A model generated the notes under the pieces. It did not search any database and had not been told where the DNA came from. It saw nothing but the letters and a program-made list of their open reading frames with translations. Below are positions 7,479 through 16,169 of a stretch of DNA of 64,000 nt, in pieces (position 1 is the stretch's first letter; each line of letters opens with the position of its first letter). Both the position numbers and the translations under genes were made by a program. The DNA comes from an uncultured Eubacteriales bacterium (lineage in GTDB: Bacteria; Bacillota; Clostridia; Oscillospirales; Acutalibacteraceae), in assembly GCA_900315285.1 (NCBI GenBank), contig OMYO01000003.1:1-64000 (forward strand), read 5' to 3'.

Positions 7479-8696
7479 ATGAACGGTCCGAAATGGATAC
7501 CGGCGCTTATCATTATCACCGTTTTCCAGCTGATCTCCTTTGCCCAGGTCATCTTCACCGAGGCAGGGACGAACATCATGGCCCTCGTCGTACTCACCAT
7601 ATTTATGATCCTGGAATGGGTCTATGCCATTGTCTCCACCGCTGTACTGAAGACGAATTCTCCAGCATTGGAATTCCTGGCATTCTTCCTGACCGGTATC
7701 AGCCTTGCCATTGTGACCACGCGGGGTTCCAACACCCTTCTCACCCAGTTTATTGCCGTCATCATCGGCTTCGTACTCTTCCTGCTCATGCTCCGGATGA
7801 TAGCCAATGTGGACCGGGCGGAGAAATTCCGCTACCCCATGGCAGGCATTGGTATTGCCCTCCTGGTATTCGGTCTTATCTTCGCTAAGAACACCAACGG
7901 TGCCTATAACTGGGTCCAGTTTGGCGGATTCTCATTCCAGCCCTCCGAGCTCGTAAAAATTGCATTCATTTTCGTCGGTGCTGCCACACTGGAAAAAATC
8001 CAGACCACAAAGAACATCCGAAACTATGCACTGTTCGCTGTTGTCTGTGTTGCTCTCCTGTTCCTCATGAGAGACCTCGGTACCGCACTTATCTTCTTCT
8101 TTACCTTTGTCATTCTGGCCTTCATGCGTTCCGGTGACTCGAGAACTATCCTGTTCTCTATCCTTGCAGCTGCCATGGCTGCTGTTCTGGTCGTTCTCGT
8201 CAAGAAGAACTATGTCATGAACCGCTTTGCCACTTATCGGCACATTTGGGAGACCCCATATGGAAGCGGCATGCAGCAGACCCGCGTCCTGACCTATTCC
8301 GTCAGCGGCGGGTTCCTCGGCATGGGCATTGGACAGGGAAAGCTCCGCAATATCTTTGCGGCCACCGAGGACCTGGTCTTCGGCGTGGTCTGCGAGGAAT
8401 GGGGCCTCATCATCGGATTCCTGGTGGCTATGTCCTATGTCATCATCTTCATCCACAGTATGAGAAACGCAAAGGGCTCCCGCAGCGCTTTCTATTCCAT
8501 TGCAAGCTGCGCAGCCGGCGCCCTCCTCCTGTTCCAGGCCTCTTTGAACATCTTCGGTGTAACGGACTTTCTCCCGCTCACCGGCGTCACACTCCCCTTC
8601 GTCAGCAAAGGCGGTTCCAGTACTGTCTCCTGCTGGGGTCTGCTGGCCTTCATCAAAGCGGCGGATAACAGAACCTGGGAAGGGGGCAGATCATGA
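7479..8696 (+). CDS. SEDS-family peptidoglycan glycosyltransferase (FtsW/RodA/SpoVE type)
   Basis: This 405-residue polytopic protein has about 10 transmembrane segments. The SEDS signatures are present: GAYNWVQFGGFSFQPSELVKI (spanning about residues 138-158), a cytosolic MRDLGTAL stretch, and late LPLTGVTLPFVSKGGSS near the C-terminus. SEDS proteins polymerise lipid II into glycan strands and work with a cognate class B PBP. That PBP gene overlaps this one by 4 bases (ATGA at 8693), so the pair is translationally coupled. Whether this is the elongation or division enzyme cannot be decided. The FHA partner upstream favours a rodA-like assignment. Start ATG 7479 with GAGGTGG. Confidence 0.93.
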   Translation: MNGPKWIPALIIITVFQLISFAQVIFTEAGTNIMALVVLTIFMILEWVYAIVSTAVLKTNSPALEFLAFFLTGISLAIVTTRGSNTLLTQFIAVIIGFVLFLLMLRMIANVDRAEKFRYPMAGIGIALLVFGLIFAKNTNGAYNWVQFGGFSFQPSELVKIAFIFVGAATLEKIQTTKNIRNYALFAVVCVALLFLMRDLGTALIFFFTFVILAFMRSGDSRTILFSILAAAMAAVLVVLVKKNYVMNRFATYRHIWETPYGSGMQQTRVLTYSVSGGFLGMGIGQGKLRNIFAATEDLVFGVVCEEWGLIIGFLVAMSYVIIFIHSMRNAKGSRSAFYSIASCAAGALLLFQASLNIFGVTDFLPLTGVTLPFVSKGGSSTVSCWGLLAFIKAADNRTWEGGRS

Positions 8697-10045
8697 ACCG
8701 AATCAATAAGCGGACCCGCTGGCTCTACTTCCTGGCCGTTCTTTTCGTAGTTACCGCCATTGCGCTCTTTATCACCATGGATGTCAATGCCAACAAATGG
8801 GTCGTCAAAGAATATAACCAGCACCTCTATTCCGGCGGCACCATGATTGGCGAGGGAAAACTGACCGACCGTAACGGCAATCTTCTGGTTGAGACTGTCG
8901 GCCGAAAGAGAGTTTACAATTCCAATGCAATGGTCCGCAAAGCAACCCTCCATGTTGTGGGCGATGCAGAAGGCTTTATCTCCACTGGAGCACAGACTGC
9001 CTTTAAGTCTCAGCTCACAGGCTATAACCTCTTTAACGGTCTCTACCACATCCACAAGGATAACCGCTATAATCTTCAGCTCACCATAGACAATCGGCTG
9101 TCGGTTGCAGCCCTTCAAGCAATGGGAAGCCATAAAGGTACGGTCGGTGTCTACAACTATGAGACCGGAGAAATTCTCTGTGCGGTCTCCTGTCCCACCT
9201 ATGATATTGAGAACAAGCCCAATTTCAACCCGAACGACCCCAATTGGAGCGGCGTCTATATGAACCGCTTCTTCAGCGGAAGCTATACACCCGGTTCCAC
9301 ATTCAAGGTCATTACCACAGAATGTGCGCTGGAGAATGTACCGAATATTTTGGAGCAGTCCTTCTACTGCCCCGGGTATTATAGAACTACTTCCGGCGGA
9401 ACGGTAAAATGTAACGGAGTACACGGCAATGAATCCTTCACCTCCGGCCTGAACCACTCCTGCAACACCCAGTTTGCGCAGATTGCGGCCACAGAGCTCA
9501 CCAATGATGAGATGGACGCCACCGCAGACGAATTTGGCTTCAACAAGTCTGTCGATGTAAATGGCATAAAATGCAAACCCAGTTACTGCGACTTCTCCCA
9601 CGCCTATACGCTGGACCGCGCCTGGGGTGGCATTGGTCAGTACACCACCATGGTGAACCCCATGCATGAGGCAACCATTATGGGTGCCATTGCAAACCGG
9701 AGCGGCTCAACACCAAAGCCGACTCTCATCAAGAAGTTCATCAACCTCGGCAACCTCGACTACATTAAAGCCGACAATGCCAGAACTCTGGATGACTTGC
9801 TCCGTTCCAACGTCACAAATTACTATACCGACGCAAAATTCCCGAATCTCCAAATGGCCGGAAAGACCGGTACGGCTCAGATCTCCAACGGTCTTCCCCA
9901 CACCTGGTTCGCCGGTTATTCCCAGCGGTCGGATCTCCCGCTTGTCATCGTTGTTATCCTCGAAAAGAGCGGCGGTTTTGGACTCACAGACGCTATTCCG
10001 GTGGCAAACCGTGTCATGCAGGAAGCGCTGTCCCTGTACGTCTAG
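8693..10045 (+). CDS. Class B penicillin-binding protein (PbpA-like transpeptidase)
   Basis: This 450-residue protein has an N-terminal signal anchor (about 11-29), a reduced N-terminal region and a C-terminal transpeptidase domain. The catalytic motifs are complete: Ser202-xx-Lys205 in PGSTFKV, Ser256-Cys-Asn258 (SxN) and Lys391-Thr-Gly (KTGT). It cross-links peptidoglycan stems outside the membrane and is the target of beta-lactams. It is shorter than typical FtsI/PBP2 and matches the compact PbpA type paired with SEDS genes. It is coupled to the preceding SEDS gene by ATGA overlap. A strong terminator lies 25 bases after the stop. Confidence 0.94.
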   Translation: MNRINKRTRWLYFLAVLFVVTAIALFITMDVNANKWVVKEYNQHLYSGGTMIGEGKLTDRNGNLLVETVGRKRVYNSNAMVRKATLHVVGDAEGFISTGAQTAFKSQLTGYNLFNGLYHIHKDNRYNLQLTIDNRLSVAALQAMGSHKGTVGVYNYETGEILCAVSCPTYDIENKPNFNPNDPNWSGVYMNRFFSGSYTPGSTFKVITTECALENVPNILEQSFYCPGYYRTTSGGTVKCNGVHGNESFTSGLNHSCNTQFAQIAATELTNDEMDATADEFGFNKSVDVNGIKCKPSYCDFSHAYTLDRAWGGIGQYTTMVNPMHEATIMGAIANRSGSTPKPTLIKKFINLGNLDYIKADNARTLDDLLRSNVTNYYTDAKFPNLQMAGKTGTAQISNGLPHTWFAGYSQRSDLPLVIVVILEKSGGFGLTDAIPVANRVMQEALSLYV

Positions 10046-10595
10046 AATATTCCCCAATGATTTCAAGATTCTCTATGATGAAACGCTGTGCCGTCTCATC
10101 ATAGAGATTTTTTTTGTACTTTCTCCCGTCCCGGGTCAAAAGTTCCGCAGTGACAATACCCACCGCATTGCCGTCCTCCGTGGCAACCTTCATCTTTTCG
10201 CCGTTACCCGTGACGGTCTTTAATAATCCCATGTCCTCAAGCCACGATGTCATCTGGACTCCAGGGAGACCTTTGACGTCGGGACAGATTGCTGCGGCAA
10301 CGCGATTGGCAAGAACTGAAATGCCAATGGGATCAGAAGAGATAGGAATTGATTTTTTCTCCTCTTCTGTGATGTGAAATTCTCTCTTCTTTCGGGATGT
10401 GTAAGGAGTAATACAGCAGCGGTTTTTCAGGATAGCCTCCATAATATCCGCCGCATAGCGGAAACTCCTGCTTAAATATACATTATTCAGGAGGGAATCC
10501 TCAGAAATTTCCTCACCGGTGAATGGGTCTGTACCAAGGGAAAGTTTGTTGAGATATGTCATTGTTGTATTAAGTCTTTCTTCTTCCAGTTTCAT
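10014..10595 (-). CDS. Uncharacterised protein with GTDPFTGEE motif
   Basis: This 193-residue protein is of unknown function. Residues about 12-50 (LNKLSLGTDPFTGEEISEDS, then NNVYLSRSFRYAADIMEAIL across about 37-56) resemble a short motif I recall from many bacterial proteins of unrelated architecture. I cannot name a family with confidence. The rest is mixed alpha/beta, with a Lys/Arg-rich stretch near residue 68. ATG at 10595 has a GGAGAG ribosome site. It is convergent with the PBP gene: its last 32 bases overlap the PBP coding end, and its C-terminal codons contain the PBP operon terminator hairpin. Its true end may have been extended or shortened by that arrangement. The adjacent WG-repeat gene on the same strand ends 17 bases upstream. 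Confidence 0.75.
   Translation of the reverse strand: MKLEEERLNTTMTYLNKLSLGTDPFTGEEISEDSLLNNVYLSRSFRYAADIMEAILKNRCCITPYTSRKKREFHITEEEKKSIPISSDPIGISVLANRVAAAICPDVKGLPGVQMTSWLEDMGLLKTVTGNGEKMKVATEDGNAVGIVTAELLTRDGRKYKKNLYDETAQRFIIENLEIIGEYSRRTGTALPA
10070..10116 (+). terminator. Terminator of the FHA-SEDS-PBP operon, inside a convergent gene
   Basis: TCTCTATGATGAAAC (10070-10084) pairs with GTCTCATCATAGAGA (10093-10107), 14 of 15 positions, followed by eight T. It lies within the coding sequence of the minus-strand gene 10014-10595. Confidence 0.9.
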
Positions 10596-10612
10596 GATTT
10601 CTCTCCTTATTC

Positions 10613-11926
10613 TTATTTGGGATAAATGCTCAGTTTCAGCAGCTGGTATCCCGCTCCGTTTTTGACCCAGGAAGTTCCCTTTGGGGAAACCGCTTGCGCG
10701 TCGTCAAAACTGCATGGGATAAGAAGCTTGCCATCGGTGCCAATATAGCCCCATTTTCCATTGAGCTTCACAGCGGCATAGCCCTGGGAAAAGGAACGCG
10801 CGTCTTCAAAGGCTGGGGCAATGATCACCTGACCGTAACGGCTGACATATCCCCAGCGGTCGCCCTGTCGAAATGCCATCAAACCATGGGTCTCTTCCGG
10901 GAAACGGAGTTCATCGGCAGAAAAATCGTTGAGCAGAGTGGCATTACTGTTATATAACTGCTGCTTGCCATCTTTTTCTGCGATCATCACACCATATCGA
11001 ACTGCATTTCCATAACCGTCGCTCCGGATAGAGTGGAAGGAACACTGTTTTACCACTTTTCCATGTTCCTCCACCATCAGATAGAGTCCATGCTTTTGGA
11101 CTAGCGCCCGCCCATTACAGTAGTTATATGCCTCTTCATAGCCAAAGTTTGCTTTATTAAAATGAGAGTCCACATATCCAAAGAAACCGCCCTGTTTGAC
11201 CAATGCAAGATTTCCGTTCTGCGGCCCGAGAAATTCATATTTTTCCCCCGGAACGAGTCGGCGCTTCCCGGCTCCATCCACAAAGCACCATAGATTACCC
11301 GTGTTCGCCGGGTAGAGTGACTTCCCAGTCGAGCGCTGTCCCAATTTGGTGAAATCCCCTTGGAATTGCACTTTTCCGTTTGCAGAAATCATGGCAGATT
11401 TGCTCGCCTTTCCAGCAACAGAATAGTATTCTCTTCTCTCATCCCGGAACCAAGGGGAGACCCAATCCATCATCTTATAGTCCAACGTATACTTTCCCCG
11501 CGCTTTCCGCAGCATGGCAGCTGCTCTGGGGGAATCTTTTATTTTTTTCAATACCTGAGCAGCATGATACCAATCCTCTTTTTTCTCATAGCACATAGCT
11601 TTCAAAAGGCCAGCATCTTGCCGTTCCGGTGCAAGACGAGCCATATGGTCACATTCCTTTATGGCCCTGTCATATTTTTCTGTCTGATAATAGATGGCCG
11701 CGGTTCTCTTGATAATGTCGAGATCCTTGGGGTGAATTCGACTGCATTTCCGGCAAAGATCCAAAGCCTCATCATAGATTTGGCGCTGGAACAGCACCTC
11801 AGACTTTGCGGCCATGGCGGCATATTCCTGTTCCTGTCGGTGATGGCTGTAAAATATGGTTCCCCAGGAACCGCTGACCACCGTGAATAAAACCAAAAGA
11901 TAGACAAGCCATGCATTTTGTTTCAT
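10613..11926 (-). CDS. Membrane-anchored TPR and WG-repeat protein
   Basis: This 437-residue protein has an N-terminal signal anchor (about 4-22). A TPR-like helical region follows (about 25-130, with CRKCSRIHPKDLDIIKRTAA and YDRAIKECDHM). Then comes a beta-rich region of WG (KWG) repeats, clearest as RWGYVSRYGQVIIAPAFEDA and KWGYIGTDGKLLIPCSFDDA near the C-terminus, with weaker copies before them. WG repeats are common in Clostridia and their ligands are mostly unknown. ATG 11926 fits a GGGGTGAG site; the in-frame start at 11950 is further inside the peptidase gene. It is the last gene of the pilus operon, 4 bases after the prepilin peptidase, so a role in pilus assembly or anchoring is possible. 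Confidence 0.85.
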   Translation of the reverse strand: MKQNAWLVYLLVLFTVVSGSWGTIFYSHHRQEQEYAAMAAKSEVLFQRQIYDEALDLCRKCSRIHPKDLDIIKRTAAIYYQTEKYDRAIKECDHMARLAPERQDAGLLKAMCYEKKEDWYHAAQVLKKIKDSPRAAAMLRKARGKYTLDYKMMDWVSPWFRDERREYYSVAGKASKSAMISANGKVQFQGDFTKLGQRSTGKSLYPANTGNLWCFVDGAGKRRLVPGEKYEFLGPQNGNLALVKQGGFFGYVDSHFNKANFGYEEAYNYCNGRALVQKHGLYLMVEEHGKVVKQCSFHSIRSDGYGNAVRYGVMIAEKDGKQQLYNSNATLLNDFSADELRFPEETHGLMAFRQGDRWGYVSRYGQVIIAPAFEDARSFSQGYAAVKLNGKWGYIGTDGKLLIPCSFDDAQAVSPKGTSWVKNGAGYQLLKLSIYPK

Positions 11927-11930
11927 GCTC

Positions 11931-12407
11931 TCACCCCAAAATACTTCCAAAAGTCTGAGCGGTTATTGCCCCCGCTGCAAGGAAGGGGGCAAATGGAAGT
12001 GTGGACGCGCGATTCACTTTTTTCTGAAGAAACAGTATCGAAGATGTAATCAGTGCCAGGACCGAAGAGAGCAGGAGCATTGCCGGAAACAGCGGTATTC
12101 GCTGATATAAGGCCAGTGCGAGGAGCAGTTTTACATCGCCCATGCCAATGCCATCCTTTATTGCCAATCGGCAAATCAGACAGACGGCAGCAGCCACGGC
12201 AATTCCCACAAGAGCAGAGAACAGACACTCCCGAGGATTCTCTCGCCGCCAGAATATCCGATACAGGATATCTGCCAATCCACCAAAGAGCAACAGAAGG
12301 GGGAACCCGTTCGGTATGATCCTTTTTCGAACATCGATGATGGAGGCCGGAAGAAGGACTGCAAAAAGAAACAGCGGCATCAGGATTTTCTCTAAGATTT
12401 CGCTCAC
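11931..12407 (-). CDS. Prepilin peptidase, A24 family (TadV/CpaA-like)
   Basis: This 158-residue polytopic membrane protein carries the two aspartates of the A24 aspartic peptidases: Asp25 in IIDVRKRIIPN and Asp91 in GIGMGDVKLL (GxGD motif). Short length without the methyltransferase domain is typical of TadV/CpaA. It would cleave the leader of the Flp-like pilin and the TadE-like pseudopilins encoded upstream. GTG start at 12407 overlaps the TGA of the TadE-like gene, with GAGGAGG 7 bases before it. Confidence 0.92.
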   Translation of the reverse strand: MSEILEKILMPLFLFAVLLPASIIDVRKRIIPNGFPLLLLFGGLADILYRIFWRRENPRECLFSALVGIAVAAAVCLICRLAIKDGIGMGDVKLLLALALYQRIPLFPAMLLLSSVLALITSSILFLQKKVNRASTLPFAPFLAAGAITAQTFGSILG

Positions 12408-13366
12408 AGCAGGGCCTCCTCTCTATATTGGACATCAAGGGAGATCCCATATTTTTTCTGCAGTTCCCCGGCAACCTGCCGCAGCATTTTCTGCATGGCC
12501 GCATTTTCCTTCACCTCCACAGGAACGGTCAGAATCATCTGCTTCTGCCGACCTCGGACCCGGGAGTTTGTCCCGCCCGGCATTTTCAGCCTTCCCCGTA
12601 ATTTTCGGACATCTTTTGTAAAATCTTTTCCGTAGGAGAGGATTTCCCGCTCCATGGCCTCATAGATGGGCGTGTAGGAACTGGGCGCTTTTCTCTCGCC
12701 GGTCCGAATAGAATAATAGGGTTCAAATAGATTCATGGAAAACTCCTCTATCAGTCTGCCACGTCTGGCATCATACAGGTCGACGCCTTGACCGGATATT
12801 ACTGCCTGCCCTCCTCCGCCGCGTTTCAATTCATCCACAAAGAAGCGGCCGCGCTGAAATGCAGGCTTTTGCCAAATAGATGCTGCAGCTGCTGATTTTA
12901 GCAGTCGTTCTCTTGCCGCTTCCGATAACAGAGCATCTGTCACTGCGTCTTGCCGGACCAGTATGGTCTTATGGAACAGACCAGCCGTTTTTATTCGAAG
13001 AAGATATTGGGCACGGATCCGTATGGTCACACCGTCCGAGAGAATTTCAGAACCCGCATAATCAATGCCGGCCATTCCGCCGGGAATTCCCTGCCTCTGC
13101 AGCCATTGGTTCATTCCGCTTCGGTGAAAATTCTTCTCGGACAAGAGTTTTGCCGTGAGTGCGCCTGGTATTTTTTCCGGCAGCACGGCCTGTTTCTCAA
13201 GAACATATGCCTGCTCCGAGAGCTCAAGCGCCGTTTCCTTAATGGCATCCTGAACCTCACCCTCGACTTTGACGATTGTAATTAGAGACAACAGCGCCAG
13301 CATGCAGATAGAGAAGATAGAGATGGCCAGCGCTCCCTCAATGGAATAGGAACCCTGTGTTCTCAA
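12404..13366 (-). CDS. TadE-like pseudopilin, long form
   Basis: This 320-residue protein has one N-terminal hydrophobic segment (about 10-32) preceded by GSYSIEGALAISIF. That is a type IV prepilin-like start with Glu at the +5-like position, like TadE/TadG proteins. The rest is a mostly hydrophilic alpha/beta domain predicted outside the membrane. The start is TTG at 13366, overlapping the preceding TGA (TTGA), with AGAGGTG upstream. The downstream partner peptidase probably cleaves the N-terminus. I infer a minor pilin or assembly role. Confidence 0.75.
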   Translation of the reverse strand: MRTQGSYSIEGALAISIFSICMLALLSLITIVKVEGEVQDAIKETALELSEQAYVLEKQAVLPEKIPGALTAKLLSEKNFHRSGMNQWLQRQGIPGGMAGIDYAGSEILSDGVTIRIRAQYLLRIKTAGLFHKTILVRQDAVTDALLSEAARERLLKSAAAASIWQKPAFQRGRFFVDELKRGGGGQAVISGQGVDLYDARRGRLIEEFSMNLFEPYYSIRTGERKAPSSYTPIYEAMEREILSYGKDFTKDVRKLRGRLKMPGGTNSRVRGRQKQMILTVPVEVKENAAMQKMLRQVAGELQKKYGISLDVQYREEALL

Positions 13367-14670
13367 ACGGAATACACCTCTTCTCTACGGAGCGGGTGCC
13401 CCAGGATTGTCACCGCCGCCGATATTTTTACCTGGCTCCGACATTTGGTGATATCAAATGTCGGAAACTCCTCGGAACAGGATATCTGCATGAGTTTTGC
13501 GGCCCGCAATAGTATCGCATTGGAACTCTGGCCTGTGGATGTGCGAAGAAGCAGGAAAGCTCTGAGGTAGTCCTGATAGGACATTCTGATATTCTCCCCT
13601 GTCGGATTGGCCTCTACCGTTCCACCGGAGAGCAGGGTTCGAAGGTCTTCCAACGACTCTGCAACAATCTGGGCCACTGCTACCACACCGCCTGCAACAG
13701 GGTCTGCTGCCGCTACTGCTTCTGTCTCTGGACTCGTGGTGCTTTTCAAAGAATTGAGAAAAGTGCGAATTGCCAAAATTTCTGTTGCAGCGGCAATCAC
13801 ATTGGCACGCTTGCTATCGTGTCCATAGAGAAGGTACTCCCATTCCCCGCGGTACATTCTCCGACTGCTCATATCTCTCCCCTTTAGGGTCTTCTGGGTA
13901 GCGTCTGTTGTATAACAGCTGAACATATGGGTCAGGTACTCTGCCAGTTCCACGTTTTTCCCGCTGTTCTTCAGCACTTGGGAAATTGAACTAGAAAGGG
14001 TTTTCCCCTGGCGGCTCAATGTCTCATAACTTTCTGATACTCCGGATAATGCTTCTCCAGCAGACCCCATTGCATTGATTTTTGTAAGGATTGTTGGTGA
14101 AATCATGCTGGAAATAGAGCGCTCTTCCATATGGATCAAATTTTCCGGCTTTTCTGGCAGCTCTCCTTCGCCTGGGGAAACTGTAGCATTTCCCGAAATG
14201 GGAGTGGGCAGAGCGGATGACAGGCTTCCTGTTTGGCTTCCTCTCCTTAATGGTTTCATGTCTTTTGCAAAAAGGATGGCTGTCTTGCCCTTCATATAGT
14301 CTTTTATCTTTTCCTGCAAAACTTCCGGGCGTGTCAGGCAGGAGGAATCCGGATAATGGACCTGATATTCCCGGAGCTCCATGGTAACGAGCTCTCCCGG
14401 CCCACTCATCTCCCGGAATTGATTTTCCAGTTTTTCCCGACCGGGCTCTCCCTCATCCTCCATGGCAAACAGATCAAATTGTTTTTTCAGAGGAAGACTG
14501 TAGGTATTCTTTGCCGTGTTGCCGTTCAAATTCATGACCCCAACCATGCGGGACCGGCCCGCAGAATAGCGGACCGACCCCACTGCGAGGTAAATACAGG
14601 AGCAGAGTGGAACCAGGATCATTAAAAGGAAAATGGAGATAGAACCCCGTAGTTTCTCTATGACAAACAC
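13363..14670 (-). CDS. DUF5702-like Tad-locus protein
   Basis: This 435-residue protein has an N-terminal transmembrane helix (about 10-30) after RGSISIFLLMILVPL and a large extracytoplasmic region. That region is rich in Ser/Thr/Gly and contains a coiled Glu/Ala stretch around 200-260. This layout matches DUF5702 proteins that accompany clostridial Tad loci; their function is not known. A GTG at 14670 is the only start that keeps the N-terminal helix. It overlaps the end of the TadE-like gene by 13 bases. The ribosome site is weak (AAAGGAT directly before GTG), so coupling to the upstream gene is likely. Confidence 0.75.
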   Translation of the reverse strand: MFVIEKLRGSISIFLLMILVPLCSCIYLAVGSVRYSAGRSRMVGVMNLNGNTAKNTYSLPLKKQFDLFAMEDEGEPGREKLENQFREMSGPGELVTMELREYQVHYPDSSCLTRPEVLQEKIKDYMKGKTAILFAKDMKPLRRGSQTGSLSSALPTPISGNATVSPGEGELPEKPENLIHMEERSISSMISPTILTKINAMGSAGEALSGVSESYETLSRQGKTLSSSISQVLKNSGKNVELAEYLTHMFSCYTTDATQKTLKGRDMSSRRMYRGEWEYLLYGHDSKRANVIAAATEILAIRTFLNSLKSTTSPETEAVAAADPVAGGVVAVAQIVAESLEDLRTLLSGGTVEANPTGENIRMSYQDYLRAFLLLRTSTGQSSNAILLRAAKLMQISCSEEFPTFDITKCRSQVKISAAVTILGHPLRREEVYSV

Positions 14671-15110
14671 ATCCTTTTCATGAATTCCAAATTGTCCATC
14701 TGCTCCGCAAAGGCAATTGGATCAAAATAATTTCTCTCTGCCTCCACTGTGAACAGATTCTTTCCAAGGTAACTCCCTTTGATCCGAACTATGATTTTTT
14801 CTCTGGGGGTTCCCCCTGTTGCCTGTGGCTCTAATCGAAGACCCGGAATAAAAGAAATTCTTCGAATCTCTTCCCTCAGCTTTTCTTCCGCCGAAAAGGA
14901 TATCTTCTCCTGTGCCGCGTGAAGAGTCTCATCTGCTGTCTGTTCCACCAGGTGGAAACCATAGACATAGAAGAAAAGCAGAAAAGAGAGAAGCATAAGC
15001 GCCGCAACCGTCATAGCTGCCGCGGGAAATACCCATGAAAACTCCACAATCTGAGCAGAGCCGGAACAGCTATCCGATTGCTCCGAAACGAATGCAGATT
15101 TCCATTGCAT
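14658..15110 (-). CDS. TadE-like pseudopilin, short form
   Basis: From ATG 15110 the protein has 150 residues. After a Ser-rich N-terminus comes AQIVEFSWVFPAAAMTVAALM, a TadE-type prepilin segment with Glu followed by a hydrophobic helix (about 22-50). A small soluble domain ends the protein. A TTG start at 15140 is also open and would add 10 residues; neither has a strong ribosome site. It overlaps the pilin-like gene by about 41 bases, an unusual amount, and probably relies on re-initiation. Confidence 0.75.
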   Translation of the reverse strand: MQWKSAFVSEQSDSCSGSAQIVEFSWVFPAAAMTVAALMLLSFLLFFYVYGFHLVEQTADETLHAAQEKISFSAEEKLREEIRRISFIPGLRLEPQATGGTPREKIIVRIKGSYLGKNLFTVEAERNYFDPIAFAEQMDNLEFMKRMCLS

Positions 15111-15261
15111 TTTTAATCTTCTCAAACATCTTGGAGACAATATCGGTCATCTCGCTCCGGAAGATGGCGACAAGGGCAATGACCACAAGGATCAGAAGAA
15201 CCATGGCCACAATATTGACCTCTCCTCGAATATCCCTTTGAAATTTGGAAAGTTTCTCCAT
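15070..15261 (-). CDS. Flp1-like pilin
   Basis: This 63-residue protein opens MEKLSKFQRDIRGEVNIVAM, has one hydrophobic helix (about 15-35) and ends in an amphipathic Lys/Met-rich tail. Size and layout match Flp/Fap (Flp1-like) major pilins of Tad systems. The GEVNIVAMVLL segment is the expected leader-cleavage region. A strong GAGAGGAG ribosome site precedes ATG 15261, in line with a highly translated subunit. It lies between the TadC gene and the TadE-like gene. Confidence 0.88.
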   Translation of the reverse strand: MEKLSKFQRDIRGEVNIVAMVLLILVVIALVAIFRSEMTDIVSKMFEKIKNAMEICIRFGAIG

Positions 15262-15282
15262 GTTGTTCTCCTCTCTCCGGCT

Positions 15283-16149
15283 TCAGAAGAGCAGACTCCG
15301 AAATGCCGGCACAATGACCATCATCAAAATGCCGAGGAACATCATCAGAGTGGGCAGAAGCAGTTTTTGCTCCGCCAACTGCCCCTGCTCTTTTGCCGTG
15401 TTCTTTCGTTGGACCCAGGCTGCCTCCGCCATCTCCTCCAGTGCCCTCGGGAAGTCCTCGCCGCCCTTGCTCAGAGTTTGTCGGAACAGCGAGACAAATT
15501 TTTTGATCTCCCGAAGAGGACATCGAATAAGGAAGGCATTCATGGCAGCGTCGACGGACATTCCATGATTCATATTGACGGCGCACTTCTTCATCTCCTG
15601 ATACAGAACCCCATCGGAAGACTCTGCCACCTTGGTAAATGCGGTATTCACCGTGACCCCGGCGTGGACCATGAGGGAAAAGTCGGTGAGCATTTCCGGA
15701 AATTCCGAGAGGATCTCCAGATGTCGTTCCTTGAGAGTCTGTTTCAGCTTCCAGTCGAAATATATGCAGAGGAAGGCCAGTAAACCCGCTCCTGCAATCA
15801 GAAACAGAAAACTTCCCGTGACAGAGAAGACCGAGAGAATCAGCGGAACAAATAGGATAATATAACAGGCCGGCGCCTCGTCCGCACTTCTCGAAATCTG
15901 CTGTGCCTCTGCAAAGGGAACCAGTTCTTGCAGCCTCTCAATTCGGACCCGCTCCCGATGTCCTCCGAGTCCGAGCCATACATTGACATAACCTCCGGCG
16001 GGAAACAGGGGTTCCAGTAAAAATTCTTTTCTTCCGGTCAAACGCTGCTCGGTATTTCGGCTCATTATCACCGGAATACCGGATAGTATGGCCATTCCCG
16101 TTGAAAATGCCATCAGGATGATTCGAGCCACAAAGGGCATTGCCGTCAA
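15283..16149 (-). CDS. TadC-like inner-membrane platform protein (type II secretion F domain)
   Basis: About 288 residues, with hydrophobic segments at the N-terminus, in the middle (about 100-135) and at the C-terminus. A T2SSF-type cytoplasmic helical domain (about 145-260) contains FPEMLTDFSLMVHAGVTVNTAF and a GGEDFPRALEEM stretch. TadC with TadB forms the platform that couples the TadA ATPase to pilin assembly. Start choice is uncertain: TTG 16149 has AGGAGG at 8 bases, ATG 16155 is too close to it, and TTG 16173 overlaps the TadB stop without a ribosome site. Confidence 0.88.
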   Translation of the reverse strand: MTAMPFVARIILMAFSTGMAILSGIPVIMSRNTEQRLTGRKEFLLEPLFPAGGYVNVWLGLGGHRERVRIERLQELVPFAEAQQISRSADEAPACYIILFVPLILSVFSVTGSFLFLIAGAGLLAFLCIYFDWKLKQTLKERHLEILSEFPEMLTDFSLMVHAGVTVNTAFTKVAESSDGVLYQEMKKCAVNMNHGMSVDAAMNAFLIRCPLREIKKFVSLFRQTLSKGGEDFPRALEEMAEAAWVQRKNTAKEQGQLAEQKLLLPTLMMFLGILMMVIVPAFRSLLF

Positions 16150-16169
16150 AAACATCACCTCCTGCGTTT

